Positions 1 to 8,420 of a stretch of DNA of 64,000 nt are shown here, one piece after another. A model generated the notes under the pieces. The model did not search any database and was not told the origin of the DNA. It worked only from the letters and a program-made list of their open reading frames with translations. A program made the translations under genes and the position numbers. Location of the stretch: positions 416,855 to 480,854 of the forward strand of contig NZ_QCXQ01000001.1 of assembly GCF_003124125.1 (NCBI RefSeq). Reading direction: 5' to 3'. The number at the start of each line of letters is the position of its first letter. Within the stretch, counting starts at the first letter, position 1. The stretch comes from Levilactobacillus bambusae (GTDB lineage Bacteria; Bacillota; Bacilli; Lactobacillales; Lactobacillaceae).

Positions 1-704
1 AGGAGCGTCCCCTTTAAATCAGCCATGGTGATATGTTTATCAATCACTAGGCCTTCAACTTGATGGAATTGGTGGGAATGCGTTGGATCATCCGTATCCC
101 GTCGGAAAACTACCCCTGGCGAAACCATCTTTAAAGGTCCCTGACTGAAGTCATGGGTCTCTAACGTCCGGGCTTGCATCGGCGAAGTTTGGGTCCGCAT
201 TAAAATTTCTGATGACAGGTAGAAGGTATCCTGCATATCACGAGCGGGATGATCCTTAGGCAAGTTCATCATTTCAAAGTTATACCGCTCTTCTTCAACT
301 TCCGGTCCGCTAAGAACCTGGTACCCCATGCCCATAAACAGATCACACATTTGATCAATAATCTGTTGAATGACGTGTGGTTCCCCCTCGGCTACCGGAG
401 TACCTGGGAGCGTCACATCAATTGATTCCGCGTTTAACTTAGCGTCTAAAGCTAATTCCTCTAATTTTTCACGTTGACTAGTTAGTGCTTCGGTTAACGT
501 ATCTCTGACAGTATTGGCAAACGCCCCCACCTTTGGCTTTTCTTCGGCGGGCAAATTCTTCATACCGTGCAGGACTTCCGTAATTTTCCCTTTTTTTCCT
601 AAAAGGGCGACCCGGATGTCGTTTAACGACTTCAAATTATCCGTTGCTTTAATCTTAGCAAGGCCTTCATCGCGTAAGGCGTTTAAGTTATCTTGTAACG
701 ACAT
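1..704 (-). CDS. pheS: Phenylalanine--tRNA ligase alpha subunit (partial, N-terminal two thirds)
   Basis: This is the catalytic alpha subunit of the PheST heterotetramer, which charges tRNA-Phe in the cytoplasm. The frame opens with MSLQDNLNALRDEG behind a GGAGGA site at about 709-716. It has the N-terminal coiled-coil region (residues 1-90) followed by the start of the class II core, with the motif 2 region around 'FRRDTDDPTHSHQFHQ' near the window edge. About 234 of roughly 350 residues are present because the gene runs off the left end. The ATG at 706-708 is out of frame, so 704 is the start. It is preceded by a T-box leader, and pheT should follow outside the window. Confidence 0.97.
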   Translation of the reverse strand, partial: MSLQDNLNALRDEGLAKIKATDNLKSLNDIRVALLGKKGKITEVLHGMKNLPAEEKPKVGAFANTVRDTLTEALTSQREKLEELALDAKLNAESIDVTLPGTPVAEGEPHVIQQIIDQMCDLFMGMGYQVLSGPEVEEERYNFEMMNLPKDHPARDMQDTFYLSSEILMRTQTSPMQARTLETHDFSQGPLKMVSPGVVFRRDTDDPTHSHQFHQVEGLVIDKHITMADLKGTL

Positions 705-737
705 ACATTCTCCTCCATTATTTAACAAACGAACTAA

Positions 738-1000
738 TAAAAAATGCTCCATCCCTCATATTGAGGGACGAAGCATCGCGGTACCACCCTGATTTGGCCC
801 TAGAGCCACACTCAGCAATGATAACGGTCATTGGTACCGGAAAGGTTATTCACCCAGGGGGATTCCAACCTTCAACTCAGGAAATGAATTCAACTAGCTG
901 CTTACCGATCCCTTTCACCGGGGTGAGATCGTCTCTGATTAAGCCCACTAGCCTACTAATTTTCCGTCAACGTTTTATGTTTGTCATTTGTTTGATGAAT
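738..1000 (-). promoter_or_regulatory. T-box riboswitch leader of pheS
   Basis: On the minus strand the conserved T-box GGTGGTACCGCG lies at 777-789. A terminator hairpin follows, with a stem of about 12 pairs around GCTTCGTCCCTC / GAGGGATGGAGC (745-775) and a T run, ending about 35 bases before the pheS start. The UGGU of the T-box fits a tRNA with A at the discriminator position, as in tRNA-Phe. TTC triplets lie in the upstream stem I region, but the specifier loop was not folded. Uncharged tRNA-Phe is expected to stabilise the antiterminator and allow transcription. The upstream limit is approximate. Confidence 0.92.
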
Positions 1001-1005
1001 TTAGT

Positions 1006-1386
1006 CTAACCGTTTTGTGGAACAGCGTCAAGCGTATCTTCATCCCACCATTTTTCAGACCACAGGTGAACTGCAGCCATAACATCCTTTAATTCACGAC
1101 CCTTTTCCGTCAAATCATACTGAATCAACGCAGAGTCAGGGAACGTTTGCCGGGTGATAATCCCCATTTGCTCTAATTCCTTTAATCGTTCTACTAGAAC
1201 CCGGTCACTGCATTTTGGTACGTGTCGGGCTAAATCCTTAAACCTTTGGGGCCCGTCATCTAAGATGACATCAATAATCAGCCCGTTCCATTTCTTCCCT
1301 AAGAATGAGAAGGTCTTGGTAAACCGGGGACATAAACAATAGTCATCGGTGGCTTCCGACTTCTTTAGGTCAACTGCTTCAGTCAT
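1006..1386 (-). CDS. HxlR-family winged-helix transcriptional regulator
   Basis: A 126-residue DNA-binding protein. The N-terminal CLCPRF motif (two cysteines near residues 18-20) is followed by 'FLGKKWNGLIIDVILDDGPQRFKDLARHVPKCSDRVL', the HxlR wHTH core, and a wing ending in 'YDLTEKGRELK'. Members act as dimers that often sense redox or electrophile stress through cysteines near the N-terminus. An AGGAGG site lies directly upstream. The HD-domain gene ends 35 bases upstream on the same strand, so the two probably share a transcript. The target genes are not known; the pairing suggests autoregulation. Confidence 0.9.
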   Translation of the reverse strand: MTEAVDLKKSEATDDYCLCPRFTKTFSFLGKKWNGLIIDVILDDGPQRFKDLARHVPKCSDRVLVERLKELEQMGIITRQTFPDSALIQYDLTEKGRELKDVMAAVHLWSEKWWDEDTLDAVPQNG

Positions 1387-1421
1387 TTAACATCCTCCTT
1401 CAGGCAAAACATTCTCTTGAT

Positions 1422-1919
1422 TTAAGCGTTTGGGGTAATTTTTTCCATCCACTGCTGAATGCGACCCCGAAACGGGCCCATAAACTCATGAATGGCCTCG
1501 TAGTCATCAACTAGCGAAACGATGTAGCTTTCCCGGTACTTCGGAAAAGCAGCCGTTGCCCCCCACATATGCTTCAGAATAATATCCTTTTCCTTAGGCG
1601 AAAGTGCGGTGAGTTTCTCTGCGTTTCTTAACGCTACCCGAGGGTGAATAAAAGCGTGGGAGCCTAAATCAAACTTAGTATTCCGCCAGTCATAGTAAAA
1701 TAAATCGTGAAGCAGCCCAGCTCGTGCAGTTGCCCGAACATCCAAATGATGTCGCTTAGCAATCTTATAGCTTTGATAAGAAACCGAAATTGAGTGATCT
1801 AATCGGGTAGAATGGTGATGCTGAACATAGTTGCCCAGTTGCTTAACTTCCGGCTTCTCTAACAGGTCAGCCACTAACGCCACGTATTCTTTATCATCTT
1901 TCCAAGAAGTTTCGGTCAT
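1422..1919 (-). CDS. HD-domain phosphohydrolase family protein
   Basis: A 165-residue soluble protein with an HD-type metal-site pattern: a histidine in 'RLDHSISVSYQSY' (about residue 42) and the HD pair in 'ARAGLLHDLFYYDW' (about residues 66-75). Further histidines lie in 'HAFIHPRVA' and 'ILKHMWG'. HD proteins cleave phosphate esters of nucleotides or cyclic nucleotides, but the substrate cannot be inferred here. An AAGGAG site supports the ATG. It is the first gene of a probable two-gene unit with the HxlR regulator. Confidence 0.85.
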   Translation of the reverse strand: MTETSWKDDKEYVALVADLLEKPEVKQLGNYVQHHHSTRLDHSISVSYQSYKIAKRHHLDVRATARAGLLHDLFYYDWRNTKFDLGSHAFIHPRVALRNAEKLTALSPKEKDIILKHMWGATAAFPKYRESYIVSLVDDYEAIHEFMGPFRGRIQQWMEKITPNA

Positions 1920-2006
1920 AAATAGGCTCCTTTTTTCAACTGCTCACTTAACATATATTTGATGACTATAATAACCATTTTTCAAAAAAATGCAATTAAA
2001 AAGTAA

Positions 2007-2015
2007 GTAAGTTAC
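2007..2015. promoter_or_regulatory. Candidate operator palindrome upstream of the HD/HxlR unit
   Basis: GTAAGTTAC is a 9-base palindrome (GTAA-G-TTAC) inside an overlapping run of AAGTAAGT repeats, about 90 bases upstream of the HD-domain start. TTACTT-type repeats are common in operators of MarR/HxlR-like regulators, so autoregulation is possible. No binding evidence exists here. Confidence 0.3.
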
Positions 2016-2027
2016 GGAACTTTAATC

Positions 2028-2795
2028 CTACTGAACTAATTGAAACATCATAATTCCAGCGGCGACCGCCACGTTTAACGATTCAGCTTCACCCTTAATC
2101 GGAATATAAAGGTTGAGCGTGGTCTGTGCCAACAAATCATCGGCCATCCCGTTGCCCTCGTTCCCCATGACAATTGCCCCATTATCCATGGGACTAACAT
2201 CCCGGTAGGATTTTGCTTGGGGGTCCAATTTAGTGCCATAGACAGGCAATTGACGGTTGGTAAAGGCTGGAATCCATTCGTGCAGATCGGCTTCCACGAT
2301 TTGGACGTGAAATTGGCTTCCCTGCATCGCACGTAAAACCTTTGGGGTATACTGGCTAGCCGTTCCGCGACCAAACACAACCCCCGTTAGGCCGGCCGCA
2401 TCCGCCGTTCGAACCATGGTCCCGATGTTGCCTGGATCTTGAACGTGATCTAAGAAAAGCCAAACGCCTTCAGCTGCTTTCGCATTGGTCAAGGTTGCAG
2501 GTTCAATCCTCACAACCGCAAAAATCCCTTGAGGGGTCACCGTATCTCCCAAATAGTTGGCTACTTCAAGGCTAATTTCCACGGTTTCTACACCTTCGGG
2601 CAACAACTCACCATGTTCGGCTAGTTGATCGCCCGTTCCAATAAGGGTTACAACTGGGGCCTCCGCGGCAATTGCCTCCTTAACAAGGTGCCAGCCGTCT
2701 AATAGGTAAGCCCGATCCTTCTGGTGGCCCTTTTTAGTGGTTAACTTTTTCCAGTCCTTGACTCGGTTATTTTTAGTGGATTTAATGAATTCCAA
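2028..2795 (-). CDS. ysgA: TrmH/SpoU-family RNA 2'-O-methyltransferase (YsgA-like)
   Basis: A 255-residue SPOUT methyltransferase that would transfer a methyl group from S-adenosylmethionine to a ribose in rRNA or tRNA. The N-terminal 100 residues form the substrate-binding domain. The C-terminal SpoU domain shows the knot motifs 'LDHVQDPGNIGTMVRTADAAG' (motif 1), 'IVMGNEGNGM' (motif 2) and 'IPIKGEAESLNVAVAAG' (motif 3). The start is TTG, 9 bases after AAAGGAG (2805-2811). In Bacillus, ysgA sits next to pheST, as here with pheS nearby. The exact target nucleotide is not established by sequence. Confidence 0.92.
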   Translation of the reverse strand: MEFIKSTKNNRVKDWKKLTTKKGHQKDRAYLLDGWHLVKEAIAAEAPVVTLIGTGDQLAEHGELLPEGVETVEISLEVANYLGDTVTPQGIFAVVRIEPATLTNAKAAEGVWLFLDHVQDPGNIGTMVRTADAAGLTGVVFGRGTASQYTPKVLRAMQGSQFHVQIVEADLHEWIPAFTNRQLPVYGTKLDPQAKSYRDVSPMDNGAIVMGNEGNGMADDLLAQTTLNLYIPIKGEAESLNVAVAAGIMMFQLVQ

Positions 2796-2880
2796 TGTTT
2801 TTTCTCCTTTAATTAAGCTCCCCTAAATTTTATCATAGTCCCACATGTTAAGATAGAAGGAAAGAACGGAGGTCTTCCCT

Positions 2881-3153
2881 ATGAAATCCATTCACATCAT
2901 CGTTACCGGCCGGGTTCAAGGTGTTGGTTTTCGCTGGGCAACTCGATCCCTAGCCAACCGGTTAAACGTTACCGGTACGGTTCAAAACCTAGAATCTGGT
3001 CAAGTAGAGCTCTATGCCACCGCTCATTCAAATAGTTTGAATGAGTTTATGGCGGCGCTAAAAAAGGGACCCACCCCATACACTCGGGTTACCAACATTC
3101 AATTTACTCAAATTCCCTTACGCCACGATACTGAATTTGAGGTCATCGTTTAA
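2881..3153 (+). CDS. acyP: Acylphosphatase
   Basis: A 90-residue enzyme that hydrolyses acyl phosphates such as acetyl phosphate or carbamoyl phosphate. The phosphate-binding loop 'VTGRVQGVGFRWATR' with its arginine near residue 18 matches the family. The expected catalytic asparagine appears to fall in 'VTGTVQNLESGQVE'. Length is typical (about 90). It has a good GGAGG site and is transcribed divergently from ysgA. A small conserved-looking gene follows 20 bases downstream. Confidence 0.95.
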   Translation: MKSIHIIVTGRVQGVGFRWATRSLANRLNVTGTVQNLESGQVELYATAHSNSLNEFMAALKKGPTPYTRVTNIQFTQIPLRHDTEFEVIV

Positions 3154-3173
3154 AATCAAAGGAGTGACTTTTC

Positions 3174-3404
3174 ATGACCATTGTTGAAACAATTCTAGCT
3201 TTACTTAATGAACTCGAGGCGGAATCTGACACTGCCAAAATTGACGTCTTTGTTCATTATACGGATAACGGAACCGATAAGCGGTTTACCTTTACCCAAA
3301 TTGACCCGACCAGCCTTAATGTTCTTAAGGGTCGAATTTCCACGGGAAAAACCGTCCTAGTAAACCCAAATTACATTGTTTACGCCATTCCGTCGTCCCG
3401 CTAA
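3174..3404 (+). CDS. Small uncharacterised protein (76 aa)
   Basis: I do not recognise a family. The 76 residues are acidic at the N-terminus (LLNELEAESDTAKID) and then look like a short beta-rich domain. There is no signal peptide, membrane segment or cysteine. It has an AAAGGAG site 7 bases before the ATG, sits 20 bases after acyP in the same direction and precedes the yidC-type gene by 158 bases, so it is likely a real gene co-transcribed with acyP. Confidence 0.7.
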   Translation: MTIVETILALLNELEAESDTAKIDVFVHYTDNGTDKRFTFTQIDPTSLNVLKGRISTGKTVLVNPNYIVYAIPSSR

Positions 3405-3562
3405 CCGGTCCCATTATGGAATGTCGCGTACTAAACCCAGCAAAAAAGGGACAGAAATTATTTGTAATGGCCCCCCTTTTCCAGTAGTATGAAGTTTATG
3501 TGGGGCAGATTTTTCTTACGGATCTGCTTTAATCTGTTGATGAAAGAAAGGGTTTCTGGTTC

Positions 3563-4468
3563 ATGAAAAAAATAAAACGGGCCTCCGTTCTAACACTATT
3601 AGGAACGTTGGCATTAATCCTCTCCGGGTGTGTGCGCACCAAAAACGGTAAACCATACGGATTTGTGTATGATTATTTGGCCGTACCCGGCCAGCACATT
3701 ATGGAGTGGTTGGCACAATTCTTTGGCGGCAGTTACGGCTGGGCCATTATTGTTTTAACCGTCTTGGTTCGATTAGTTTTAATGCCGATGATGGTCAGTC
3801 AACTTCGCAAATCCACGGAACAACAAGAACGGATGTCTGCGGTTAAACCGCAGTTAAACGACATTCAACGACGCCAAAAAGAAGCGCAGACCCCAGAAGA
3901 ACGGGCCGCTGTCAGTCAGGACATGATGAAGGTCTACCGGGATAATAACATTAGTATGACCGGGGGCATCGGATGCCTACCCCTTCTGATTCAGCTCCCG
4001 ATCTTTGCCGCCCTGTACGCAGCTATTCGATACTCACCTGAGCTATCAAAAAGCGTTTTCTTTGGAATTCCCCTGGGGAAACCAAGTATTCTCCTGGCCA
4101 TTCTGTCCTTCCTAATTTACCTGCTTCAAGGTTACCTCAGTATGGTAGGAATGCCAGAGGATCAGCGGAAGCAAATGAAAATGATGATGTGGTTATCCCC
4201 CGTTATGATTTTTGTCTTTACCTTCCAATCACCCGCAGGACTCGGACTCTACTTCTTCATTGGTGGAATTTTTGCTTGCTTGCAAACGTTAATCATTAAT
4301 CTCTACCGCCCACGTATTCGGCGGCAAGTCGACCAAGAAATAAAGGCCCATCCCGTTAAAGTGGTTACTCCAACGGAACCGGTCACCCCAAAACCAGAAA
4401 AAAAGGTCATTGAACAACCTCAAAACCGTAACCGAAACGCTGGTAAACAGCATCACGATCAATCATAA
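3563..4468 (+). CDS. yidC: Membrane protein insertase YidC/OxaA (lipoprotein form)
   Basis: A 301-residue Oxa1-family insertase that helps integrate proteins into the cytoplasmic membrane, with or without SecYEG. It starts with a lipoprotein signal peptide (lipobox LSGC, lipidated Cys at about 23). It has about five membrane segments, with the conserved positive residue of the hydrophilic groove in 'VLVRLVLMPMM' (about residue 75). The loop 'LNDIQRRQKEAQTPEERAAV' is the cytoplasmic coiled-coil hairpin. The basic C-terminal tail (from about 255) could contact ribosomes. Lactobacilli usually have two paralogues, and I cannot tell which one this is. Confidence 0.95.
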   Translation: MKKIKRASVLTLLGTLALILSGCVRTKNGKPYGFVYDYLAVPGQHIMEWLAQFFGGSYGWAIIVLTVLVRLVLMPMMVSQLRKSTEQQERMSAVKPQLNDIQRRQKEAQTPEERAAVSQDMMKVYRDNNISMTGGIGCLPLLIQLPIFAALYAAIRYSPELSKSVFFGIPLGKPSILLAILSFLIYLLQGYLSMVGMPEDQRKQMKMMMWLSPVMIFVFTFQSPAGLGLYFFIGGIFACLQTLIINLYRPRIRRQVDQEIKAHPVKVVTPTEPVTPKPEKKVIEQPQNRNRNAGKQHHDQS

Positions 4469-4474
4469 TGACCC

Positions 4475-4503
4475 AAGCCGACCTGAAGAGGTCGGCTTTT
4501 TTA
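4475..4503 (+). terminator. Rho-independent terminator after yidC
   Basis: AAGCCGACC / GGTCGGCTT stem of 9 pairs with a 6-base loop, followed by six T residues, starting 7 bases after the yidC stop. Confidence 0.9.
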
Positions 4504-4658
4504 TTGATCATTTGCTTTACATAACATAAATTATTTTTAGTTCACGTCTTGCCCAACCGTTTTCGACCATAAAAAAAAGGCCTCCACGGCTCATCCCAAT
4601 CAAAAATCAATTGAAGTTCAGCGTGTCGCCCATTTCGTTAGTGATCGTTTCGTTAACT

Positions 4659-6242
4659 CTAATCTTGTTTTGATGCCTGATCCTCGGCTTTAGGATCCTC
4701 TAAGAGGTTAGACGCAAGCGGCTTTTGGTCCCGCTGCGTTTCAGCCATATCCCGTTTTTCCTCTAAAATTTCGACTTCCTGTCCCGTTAAAATCGGGAGG
4801 GAAATTTGGAATATGGACCCGTACCCCAGGGAACTTTCAATCGATATCGTCCCGTGATAGGCCTCAATCAAACGTCGGGCGATGGATAACCCTAACCCAT
4901 TGCCCCCCTTGTTTCGGCTGCGGGCTTTATCGACCCGATAAAACCGGTTAAAGACCTTATCAATATTATCCGGGGCAATTCCCTCACCAAAGTCTTGAAC
5001 CGCAATATCAACGTTTCGTTCGCTGCGTTCATAGGTCACGTGAATCTCCTTCCGCTTGGTCGAATACTTCACCGCATTATCAAGCAGAATAATCAAGACC
5101 TGTTCAAGGTGGTTGCGGTATATTTGAACGTCAACTTCCTTTTCAACGTCGTCATCCAAAACAAACGTAAAGTCGGGGTGAATCATTTCAAAGTCATTAT
5201 AGACTTGGTGAACGACCTTAGTCACGTTCGTAATTTCATTGCCAAAGTTCAATTCAATTTGTTCTGCGCGTGAGAGGTCCAACATTTCTTGAACTAAACT
5301 TTCCATTCGCTTGGTTTCCTGAAGTGACGCATCAATGGATTCGTTTAAAACCTCTGGGTCATCCTTCCCCCAGCGTTTCAACATTTCCATGTGCCCTTGC
5401 AAAATAGCGACCGGGGTCCTTAGTTCATGTGACACATCTTCCACAAATTCCGTTTGTTGATCAATATACCGCTGCATCTGATCTAGCATCCCGTTAAATA
5501 GTTGGGCCAAATCCGAAAGTTCATCATTCCGGTTCAAATCGGGGACCCGAACCTCTGCTTGGGGATCAGCCCTAACGATGTTCATCGTGTCGCTAATCTC
5601 TTCCATTGGCCGCAGCAAAAAGCTAGCCATAATGTAACAGTAAACCGCCGCGCAGAAAACCGCTAGGAGGGCAAGAACACCTAAAATGGCGCCTAATTGT
5701 CGGCTAGTTCGGTGAAGGTCTGTCATCTGGTCGTCAATTTGAGCGTAACCAATCACTTGGTGCGTCGACCGAGAAATGATGGGGGCCCGGCCAATCAATC
5801 CAGACTCACCCGCGACCTGACTCCGAGCAACCGTGTCCGTCCGGATTCGTTTGAACCGGGCCCGATTATTTTGGGAGGCAAACAGCCGCTCGCCACTGGG
5901 ACCAAAAATTGTGACATTCACGTTGTTCCAGAAAACAAACTGCCGGGCTGCCTTACCATTAGTTTGCATCGGTGCCAGCTGACCCTGCAGTCGCTGAGTA
6001 ATATCATCAGTCGTTAAGGGCCCCTGCGTTCCGCTCAGTTTATCCGTTAAAACCACCATCGAATCAGAAACGTGGGATTGTTCCTGCTTAATCATGATGG
6101 ATGTAAAGCTGTTAAAGAGGATCACAATAATCGCTAAGAAGATAATTAAAACGCCAACCGTCGTGCTGAGTGCCCACTTCCACTTTAAGGAAAACCGCGG
6201 TTTCCGAGTTGGTTCCTTCGTCTCTGACTTTGATTGACTCAT
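4659..6242 (-). CDS. arlS: Sensor histidine kinase, ArlS-like
   Basis: A 527-residue membrane kinase paired with the response regulator upstream (4-base ATGA overlap). Order: basic cytoplasmic N-terminus, membrane segment 1 (about 25-48), extracellular sensor region (about 50-180), membrane segment 2 (about 183-208), HAMP domain, HisKA with the phosphorylated histidine in 'EDVSHELRTPVAIL' (about residue 272), then HATPase with the N box 'ILLDNAVKYS' and glycine boxes 'DFGEGIA' and 'GGNGLGLSIA'. The architecture matches ArlS of Staphylococcus and lactobacilli. The acidic C-terminal extension of about 40 residues is extra. The input signal is unknown. Confidence 0.92.
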   Translation of the reverse strand: MSQSKSETKEPTRKPRFSLKWKWALSTTVGVLIIFLAIIVILFNSFTSIMIKQEQSHVSDSMVVLTDKLSGTQGPLTTDDITQRLQGQLAPMQTNGKAARQFVFWNNVNVTIFGPSGERLFASQNNRARFKRIRTDTVARSQVAGESGLIGRAPIISRSTHQVIGYAQIDDQMTDLHRTSRQLGAILGVLALLAVFCAAVYCYIMASFLLRPMEEISDTMNIVRADPQAEVRVPDLNRNDELSDLAQLFNGMLDQMQRYIDQQTEFVEDVSHELRTPVAILQGHMEMLKRWGKDDPEVLNESIDASLQETKRMESLVQEMLDLSRAEQIELNFGNEITNVTKVVHQVYNDFEMIHPDFTFVLDDDVEKEVDVQIYRNHLEQVLIILLDNAVKYSTKRKEIHVTYERSERNVDIAVQDFGEGIAPDNIDKVFNRFYRVDKARSRNKGGNGLGLSIARRLIEAYHGTISIESSLGYGSIFQISLPILTGQEVEILEEKRDMAETQRDQKPLASNLLEDPKAEDQASKQD

Positions 6243-6925
6243 GATCGCATCACGTACCCAGTTCCCCGGACCGTTTGGATATAGCTCTTCTGTCCGGGTA
6301 CATCAATTTTGTTTCTAAGGTATCGAATATAAACGTCGACTACGTTCGTTTCAACGTCCGATTCATAACCCCAAACCTTGGCTAGCAAAACGTCCCGGGC
6401 CAAAACCACGTTGACATTTTCCATTAGGGTAAGTAGCAGTTCATACTCCCGCTTGGTGAGATTGATCACATCCGTTCCGCGCCGAACCACCCGATTCTCT
6501 TTCTCAATGGTCAGATCTTTAAAGGTTACCGTCGTTTGTTTGACGCTCTTCTGCTCTTCTTCAATGTGAATTCGACGCAGGAGCGCACGCAGCCGGGCTA
6601 ACAATTCCTCAATGGCAAACGGCTTGACGATGTAGTCATCTGCGCCATGATCTAACCCGGAAACCCGGTCAATAACGGAATCCCTGGCGGTCATCATGAT
6701 AATGGGGGTTGTCTTCACTTCCCTGACCCGCCGTGCAACTTCAATTCCGTTTAGCTCTGGGAGCATTAAATCTAGCAGAATGACGTCGAAGTCACCTTCC
6801 AACGCTGTTTTGAGTCCAGAACGACCGTTGAACTCAACCTGTGCCTCGTACCCCTCATGTTGTAATTCCAGCTCAACAAACCGAGCTAGGTTTTTCTCAT
6901 CTTCAATTATTAAAATTCGACTCAT
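6239..6925 (-). CDS. arlR: OmpR-family response regulator, ArlR-like
   Basis: A 228-residue response regulator. The receiver domain (1-120) has acidic pocket residues in 'IIEDEKN', the phospho-acceptor Asp in 'FDVILLDLMLP' (about residue 52), Thr in 'MMTARDS' and Lys in 'YIVKPF'. The C-terminal winged-helix domain (130-228) ends 'YIQTVRGTGYVMRS', as in OmpR/PhoB proteins. It overlaps the kinase gene by 4 bases, so translation is probably coupled. In related species ArlRS affects adhesion, autolysis and metal stress; that role is inferred here. Confidence 0.93.
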   Translation of the reverse strand: MSRILIIEDEKNLARFVELELQHEGYEAQVEFNGRSGLKTALEGDFDVILLDLMLPELNGIEVARRVREVKTTPIIMMTARDSVIDRVSGLDHGADDYIVKPFAIEELLARLRALLRRIHIEEEQKSVKQTTVTFKDLTIEKENRVVRRGTDVINLTKREYELLLTLMENVNVVLARDVLLAKVWGYESDVETNVVDVYIRYLRNKIDVPGQKSYIQTVRGTGYVMRS

Positions 6926-7101
6926 CCGTTAACCCCTCTAACCGTTTAGCTTTGTTTGTGTTAGATGATCCCAAAATGAACACAATTCAACGTTTATTCT
7001 ATCATATCCTGAGTCTTTTGTAAGGCGCTTCTCAGCTTATTTTTATACTTTCATGAGTTTATTATTTTTTTATAAATCCCACTTTTTGTTCAAAAATTCA
7101 C

Positions 7102-7129
7102 TTGTTTTTTTGGTCTAGTTCGATATAAT
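7102..7129 (+). promoter_or_regulatory. Probable promoter of the alcohol dehydrogenase gene
   Basis: TTGTTT (7102-7107) and a perfect TATAAT (7124-7129) are separated by 16 bases, about 44 bases upstream of the ATG. The surrounding DNA is AT-rich and lies between the divergent arlR and alcohol dehydrogenase genes. Confidence 0.6.
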
Positions 7130-7172
7130 GTAACCGTGTTAAAAAAAAGGATAATAAAAAGAGGTTATTGAT

Positions 7173-8189
7173 ATGAAAGCAGCTGTTGTTCGCGACCCTG
7201 TTGACGGTTACGTTGATATTAAGGATGTTAAGTTACGCCCCATTCACCATGGTGAAGCCCTAGTGAAAATGGAATATTGTGGTCTTTGTCACACTGACCT
7301 TCACGTTGCTGCTGGTGACTTTGGTGAAGTGCCTGGCCGGATTATCGGACATGAAGGCGTGGGTCGAGTAATCGAAACTGCGGATGACGTTACCAACCTA
7401 AAAATTGGGGACCGGGTTTCTATCGCTTGGTTCTACAAAGGTTGCGGCCACTGTGAATACTGCTTGACCGGTCGGGAAACCCTTTGCCGGAACGTCTTAA
7501 ACTCTGGCTACACGGTTGACGGTGCCATGGCAGAAGAATGTATCGTCGATGCTAACTATGCGGTTAAGGTTCCTGATGAATTAGACCCCGTTGAAGCAAC
7601 CTCATTAACCTGTGCCGGTGTTACCATGTACAAGGCCTTAAAGGTTGGGGAAACTCGGCCTGGCCAATGGGTTGAAGTTGTTGGCGCCGGTGGTTTAGGA
7701 AACTTAGCCATCCAATACGCTCACAACGTTTTCGGGGCCCACGTAGTCGCTGTTGATGGCAACGAACAAAAGCTGCAAGCCGCTTCTGACAACGGTGCAG
7801 AAGTCTTAATCAACCGTCACGACGGGAACGTTTCAGAACAAATTCAAGAAAAAGTTGGTGGGGTTCACAACGCCCAAGTTACTGCCGTAACCACCGATGC
7901 CTTTACTCAATCAGTTAACGCACTTCGGCCAGACGGTAAGCTTGTTGCCGTTGCCCTACCTCAAGGGGATATGAGCCTTAACATTGCCAAAACTGTTTTG
8001 GATGGAATCGAAGTTCGCGGTTCCTTAGTGGGAACCCGTCAGGACCTTGCCGAAACCTTCCAATTTGGCGCCGAAGGAAAGGTTCACCCAATTGTTCAGA
8101 CTCGTCGTCTAGATGAAGTTAACGATATCATTGACGAAATGAAGAACAACCAAATTGTTGGTCGGATGGTCGTTGACTTTACTAAGTAA
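7173..8189 (+). CDS. adhP: Zinc-dependent alcohol dehydrogenase (AdhP type)
   Basis: A 338-residue medium-chain dehydrogenase that interconverts alcohols and aldehydes with NAD(H), likely reducing acetaldehyde to ethanol. Catalytic zinc ligands are in 'CGLCHTDLH' (Cys37) and 'GHEGVGRV' (His-Glu about 60). The four structural-zinc cysteines are in '[15 protein letters not shown]' (about 91-105). The nucleotide-binding motif is '[15 protein letters not shown]'. Length is typical for AdhP. It is monocistronic, with its own promoter and a strong terminator. In heterofermenters such enzymes regenerate NAD+, which is the likely role. Confidence 0.95.
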   Translation: MKAAVVRDPVDGYVDIKDVKLRPIHHGEALVKMEYCGLCHTDLHVAAGDFGEVPGRIIGHEGVGRVIETADDVTNLKIGDRVSIAWFYKGCGHCEYCLTGRETLCRNVLNSGYTVDGAMAEECIVDANYAVKVPDELDPVEATSLTCAGVTMYKALKVGETRPGQWVEVVGAGGLGNLAIQYAHNVFGAHVVAVDGNEQKLQAASDNGAEVLINRHDGNVSEQIQEKVGGVHNAQVTAVTTDAFTQSVNALRPDGKLVAVALPQGDMSLNIAKTVLDGIEVRGSLVGTRQDLAETFQFGAEGKVHPIVQTRRLDEVNDIIDEMKNNQIVGRMVVDFTK

Positions 8190-8249
8190 CTCATTCGCTT
8201 AAGACCATTTAGAAGTCGTTGAGGCTTAAAAGCCTATAATTTAATATAA

Positions 8250-8301
8250 AGGGAGGGTCACCGAAATTTAACCAATTCCGGTGACCCTCCCTTTTTCGGT
8301 T
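8250..8301 (+). terminator. Rho-independent terminator after adhP
   Basis: A GGGAGGGTCACCG / CGGTGACCCTCCC stem of 13 pairs with a loop of about 15 bases, followed by TTTTT. Confidence 0.93.
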
Positions 8302-8344
8302 GTTAATCCGGTTTGACACGGGCGTTGTTTTTACTGGTTACTTT

Positions 8345-8383
8345 TAGGTACCTACTTGCTTAGCCTAAATTCCTCCGTATAAT
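8345..8383 (+). promoter_or_regulatory. Promoter of the MFS gene with an adjoining palindrome
   Basis: TTGCTT (8356-8361) and TATAAT (8378-8383) are spaced 16 bases apart. The perfect palindrome TAGGTACCTA (8345-8354) abuts the -35 box and could be an operator for a MarR/HxlR or TetR-type regulator. The regulator is unknown. Confidence 0.5.
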
Positions 8384-8420
8384 CAATTGCATACTTATTT
8401 TTTGTTAGGAGGAATTGATA

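Noticed and set aside
3405-3562. Possible regulatory nascent peptide (MifM-like) or terminator upstream of yidC
   Set aside because: Only a 6-pair GCAGAT/ATCTGC hairpin and a short unsupported frame are present; there is no credible leader peptide with a ribosome binding site.
4570-4590. T-run (minus strand) after arlS as a terminator
   Set aside because: The preceding sequence can form only about a 3-pair GC stem, too weak to call a terminator with confidence.
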